A stretch of 64,000 bases of DNA, from contig NC_009042.1 in the NCBI RefSeq assembly GCF_000209165.1, forward strand, positions 2,294,001 to 2,358,000, written 5' to 3'. This DNA comes from Scheffersomyces stipitis CBS 6054. Lineage: Eukaryota; Ascomycota; Pichiomycetes; Serinales; Debaryomycetaceae. The stretch's first letter is position 1; each line of letters starts with the position of its first letter. Shown in pieces: positions 60,765-64,000 of this stretch. The notes beneath the pieces were generated by a model. That model had not been told where the DNA came from and did not search any database. It saw only the letters and a list, made by a program, of their open reading frames with translations. Position numbers and translations under genes: made by a program.

Positions 60765-61167
60765 GGTAGAAAGTGCGATAGTGGACAGACAATAGGAGCT
60801 GGATGCTTCGAATTAAAATCAAGAAGAAACGAAAGCTGGAGTCGATTGATGAATGTAAACAATTATGCAAAATACTTGTAGGACAATTGACCTCTCATTT
60901 ATATTCTTTTTTTTAAAAAGTTAGCCCCAGTTGCTTTTCTCGAACTTCGAAAATGGCATTATTCCCATTACTAATGTTTCCCCATACTTTTCTCACGAGC
61001 CGCATAAGTTTCGGAGTGTTCATAATAAAGTTATGCACCTTCACCTAATAAGTCTCCGGGGCCGGCTCGGAGACAAAGGTTGCAAAATTTCACTGCTTTT
61101 GAATTAAGTTTTAAATTCATAATACATATGGATATCTATAAATACGAATATTGAATATATACAAAAC
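60765..61167 (-). promoter_or_regulatory. TMT1-like gene promoter and RGT1 3' region
   Basis: 403 bases with a perfect GC-rich inverted repeat, GTCTCCG (61052-61058) and CGGAGAC (61068-61074), around a 9-base spacer that contains GCCGGC. The TCCG-N-CGGA arrangement is an everted CGG pair, typical of Zn2Cys6 factor sites. It is about 300 bases upstream of the methyltransferase start. Confidence 0.6.
61052..61074. repeat. Everted GTCTCCG-N9-CGGAGAC repeat
   Basis: Seven-base arms are exact reverse complements. It stands out in an otherwise AT-rich spacer. Confidence 0.85.
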
Positions 61168-64000
61168 CTATGCCCAATCAAATAGTCCTCGTTTCAATTG
61201 GTCATCCACCGAGTTCGATTCCGGTGCTTGCATGAAGTCATTTTGTCTGTTTTGGTCATTGCTACTGCCTTTGCTCATATTAACCACGTCGAACGAGCCA
61301 TTAAATATGTTGTCATTGGAGTCACTGGAATTGTTCATATCCAAAAATGGAACCAATCCCAATGAACCATCTGCAGCAAATTCGTTCATGATCAATTGTC
61401 GGTTAATGTTAACCTTAAAGTCGTCGAAGTTCAATAGTGTCTCTAATAAATCGCTATCATCGACAGTGTTATTAGAGTCTGACATCATCACCTCGGTGTC
61501 TAATGGAGGTATCGTTGAGTCAGTAAAGTCGTTAGAATTTTCCTGCTCACCATTCAATGCTGCTAAGACTTCTTGTTCAGATAATCCAGGAACGCCACCA
61601 GCAATCTTGTTGCCTAGTTTGGATGGGGGTGATCTAGCAGTACTTCTTGCAAATGAAGAACGCGTCGAATCTACCTGCAGTTGATTGTATGGATCTCGAT
61701 CCACAGCAGCCCTTGAAATAGGTTGACTGACTGGTGCGACCTTTTTCTTTATGTTCATTGATGCTTTGTTCAAGTTAAGACCAAGAATGCCTAGTATAGA
61801 CAACTCCATCAACTTGACTGAGTTTCTAGATAATGCACCAGGTATATCAAAGGCACTTTCACGATTTAAGAACCCAATAGTTTCTAATAACAACAGTTTC
61901 AGACTCTGGTAAAGTGGACCACCTTTCATGTAATCCAAGCTTCCCTTGGCTACCAATAAAGCAAACCTAGCCTGTTCCCGTGCAATATTTATAGGAATAG
62001 GCAATACATTAGAAGATGTGTTCTTGGACAAACTTTTCAATACCTCTAGAATTTGAATAGACGATTGTTGAATCATACTGACGCTGGATACTATTGTTGC
62101 CACATCACCTTCACCTTTGAATAGACGTTCTTTCTCTGAAAGTCCAACGTTATGGTGGTTACCATACTTGGAGATGATTGGCAAATAAATTAAGATTTTG
62201 GAGTGGTAGTACAAAAATATCAATGTCAATTGTTGTCTCGAGTAGTTTCTCCAGATGGAATCATCAGCCATGTCACCCGTATCCTTAAGTGAAAGACCAT
62301 TGATATCTATTTCAAACTTCAAGTCTGGAGGGAGTTCTCTTCTCCAACAATCAAGCATTCTATCTCTAGCAAGTGCCTTACTCTGGGTTTCTGCCGCTTC
62401 GTATCTAGAAAAAATAGAATCTAATATGTTTCCTAATACCTTACAGTACTGCATCACACTTAAGGCAAACTTGGAAACTTTACCTACAATAGATAACTTG
62501 GTGTTATTGACAACCAAGATGTTGACATTGTCATTGTCATCATCGTCATTTTTGCCAGCAAATGGCATGGCACATTCAACTTCGAAATCCTTAAATAATC
62601 TAGGAACACCAAGATTGAAGGATGAATAGACATCCAAACAATAAACGCACCAAAATAAGATACGCCTTTCACCTTGCCTGAAATTCTGCAAGTTAACATT
62701 CTCATCACTTCCGCTGATACCTAAAACAGCAGCAGGACATCTATGTAACCTTAATTGCTGTGCCATACTGATCACTCTACCACGTAATTCGTAGCATGTG
62801 GTGATATCACCAGTAACCAAACAATAATGTAACGCCAATGACAATATCTGGAGTGATTGAATAGAACAGTACTTCGTGATCACACAGTTTGGTTTGATGA
62901 ATTCGTGAATAAGATAGTCGTAGTGGTTCAAATATGCAACATATTTCTCGATAGATTCGTTGTTTCCAGACAAATGAGCATTTTTTGTAGCCAACAAACT
63001 CAAACATAACACAATGACCATGATTGCGCCAAACTTTTCAATCAGCTCGAAGGACACATGGTCATCTGGGTTGGAAGTATACTGTGATCCTTCTAAGATA
63101 TCAAGGAGTTTTACATAGTTTTTCAAAAAAGCGTTTTTGTCCATGATTGGAAGAGAATTTCCCCAGTCTTGAAAGTACACTGTAGTTAGGTGGTCCATAT
63201 CCATTCGTGGAGGTAACTTTATCAAATCTCTGATGAAAAAGGATGCTTCCGCATCATTAAGTTTCGAAGCATCTTTGTTCATTATCAACTTCAGTAGAGC
63301 TTCTCGAGGTGATTTGTACTTGCTACTTTCTTTAGGATTTTCTTTCAAAGATGCAATAGCATTTGCTGTTACTATAGAAGGCTTGGAGTTGTAACCATAA
63401 ACCTGGCAAATTCTGGCCAACAAGGTTGGAATGAACAAGGTTTCTTCTGTGCTACGGGGAATGGAGATTGCAACCAAAGAAGTAAGCATCTGTTGTTTGC
63501 TTTGGTGTTCAAGCTGTTGCTGTTGTTGTTGGAATACTTTATTCTTCTGCATCTGAGCGATAGCCGTAGCAGCAGCGAACGCTCCAGGCGCGGGACTGAC
63601 TTCTCTGTTACTCAAGTTTGTTGAATACGGCTTCAGTTTCCTATAGTCTATCACCAGGTACTCTTCAACGCTCAATAAGCTATCACGATCGTCGTCGTCG
63701 TCATCACTTAAGTTTATAGACCCAGCAATAGAAACTGGGGCTTGTCCATCATACATGGATCCTGCTATGGAAACCGGTCTTTCATGAACAGCATGTGGAT
63801 TTGAACATCCACAAGGACAACTGCCATCATGTGTATGCACTTCGGTCAGTTGACGGCTCTCTGTTTCAAGTAGGCTGAGATTTGAAGAAGTGACCTTATT
63901 GTGGTCTTCTACAGGTTCTTCCTTTATTAAAGACAAATTTTTAGTATTGTCAGCTTGGATATCAGACCCACTCAAGCCTGAATTCAATAATTCAAGCTGC
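61168..64000 (-). CDS. RGT1: Glucose-responsive Zn2Cys6 repressor Rgt1, C-terminal part (5' end outside window)
   Basis: Rgt1 represses hexose-transporter genes when glucose is absent. The frame runs open to the window edge (QLELLNSGLSGSD at the edge), so the zinc-cluster DNA-binding domain lies beyond base 64000. About 944 residues are present. The fungal-specific transcription-factor domain includes RRILFWCVYCLDVYSSFNLG, PRLFKDFEVECAMPF, CKVLGNILDSIF, DCWRRELPPDLKF, PIPINIAREQARFALLVAKG and SLDYMKGGPLY, each matching S. cerevisiae Rgt1 segments. It ends GLFDWA, like the Rgt1 end. An N-proximal Cys/His cluster (HTHDGSCPCGCSNPHAVHERP, split by position around 63780-63840) and a duplicated PVSIAGS are unusual. 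The start codon is not in the window; no ATG near 63987 is implied. Confidence 0.87.
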   Translation of the reverse strand, partial: QLELLNSGLSGSDIQADNTKNLSLIKEEPVEDHNKVTSSNLSLLETESRQLTEVHTHDGSCPCGCSNPHAVHERPVSIAGSMYDGQAPVSIAGSINLSDDDDDDRDSLLSVEEYLVIDYRKLKPYSTNLSNREVSPAPGAFAAATAIAQMQKNKVFQQQQQQLEHQSKQQMLTSLVAISIPRSTEETLFIPTLLARICQVYGYNSKPSIVTANAIASLKENPKESSKYKSPREALLKLIMNKDASKLNDAEASFFIRDLIKLPPRMDMDHLTTVYFQDWGNSLPIMDKNAFLKNYVKLLDILEGSQYTSNPDDHVSFELIEKFGAIMVIVLCLSLLATKNAHLSGNNESIEKYVAYLNHYDYLIHEFIKPNCVITKYCSIQSLQILSLALHYCLVTGDITTCYELRGRVISMAQQLRLHRCPAAVLGISGSDENVNLQNFRQGERRILFWCVYCLDVYSSFNLGVPRLFKDFEVECAMPFAGKNDDDDNDNVNILVVNNTKLSIVGKVSKFALSVMQYCKVLGNILDSIFSRYEAAETQSKALARDRMLDCWRRELPPDLKFEIDINGLSLKDTGDMADDSIWRNYSRQQLTLIFLYYHSKILIYLPIISKYGNHHNVGLSEKERLFKGEGDVATIVSSVSMIQQSSIQILEVLKSLSKNTSSNVLPIPINIAREQARFALLVAKGSLDYMKGGPLYQSLKLLLLETIGFLNRESAFDIPGALSRNSVKLMELSILGILGLNLNKASMNIKKKVAPVSQPISRAAVDRDPYNQLQVDSTRSSFARSTARSPPSKLGNKIAGGVPGLSEQEVLAALNGEQENSNDFTDSTIPPLDTEVMMSDSNNTVDDSDLLETLLNFDDFKVNINRQLIMNEFAADGSLGLVPFLDMNNSSDSNDNIFNGSFDVVNMSKGSSNDQNRQNDFMQAPESNSVDDQLKRGLFDWA

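Overview
This window is nuclear DNA of a budding yeast. It is gene-dense, nearly all genes are intronless, and every recognisable protein has a Saccharomycotina family. Several features point to the CTG (Ser) clade, probably Scheffersomyces stipitis or a close relative: the RGT1, CBK1, LDB19 and RIM20 forms, glutamine tracts, TTG-rich leucine codons, an RPL42 promoter with Cbf1-like and Tbf1-like sites, and a CTG codon in ARP6 where a small polar residue is expected. The species name is inference. Proteins are described with the standard code, so CTG residues shown as Leu may be Ser in vivo.

Layout, left to right. MOD5 (tRNA isopentenyltransferase, 5' part only, with an unannotated 64-bp intron), RIM20 (pH signalling) and CEF1 (splicing) lie on the minus strand. 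EFR3 (PI4-kinase anchor), CAF20 (eIF4E-binding), TMA16 (60S-associated) and a very large unrecognised mitochondrial protein with four internal repeats fill 6.6-16.7 kb. An RGS2-like regulator, SOK1, ARG5,6 (arginine biosynthesis polyprotein) and OCA4 (degenerate phosphatase) run on the plus strand from 19.3 to 29.9 kb. MSO1 (exocytosis), MSS116 (mitochondrial DEAD-box helicase), SLP1 (ER SUN-like protein), a Ser-rich single-pass membrane protein and a YTP1-like membrane protein follow up to 42.9 kb. CBK1 (NDR kinase), RPL42 (spliced ribosomal protein gene), a secreted Thr-rich protein, a BED zinc-finger protein, LDB19/ART1 (arrestin), ARP6 (SWR1 complex), GPI12, a TMT1-like methyltransferase and RGT1 (glucose-sensing repressor, 3' part only) complete the window.

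This is ordinary chromosomal arm. There is no operon-like cluster, no intact transposon, no recognisable tRNA, no CRISPR and no evident viral insertion. Themes recur without being physically organised: nutrient and pH signalling (RIM20, RGS2-like, SOK1, RGT1, LDB19), secretion and cell surface (MSO1, SLP1, GPI12, CBK1, the two Ser/Thr-rich proteins) and mitochondria (MOD5, ARG5,6, MSS116, the 1484-residue protein).

The least explained items are the 1484-residue mitochondrial repeat protein and a BED-finger protein that looks like a domesticated hAT-transposase N-terminus. Translation-level arrangements stand out at MOD5 (two AUGs), ARP6 (overlapping uORF) and the RGS2-like gene (4-codon uORF). 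Repeat motifs in the CBK1 and MSS116 upstream regions, and three unusually long gene-free regions (16.7-19.3, 38.9-41.0 and 42.9-45.1 kb), are also unexplained.
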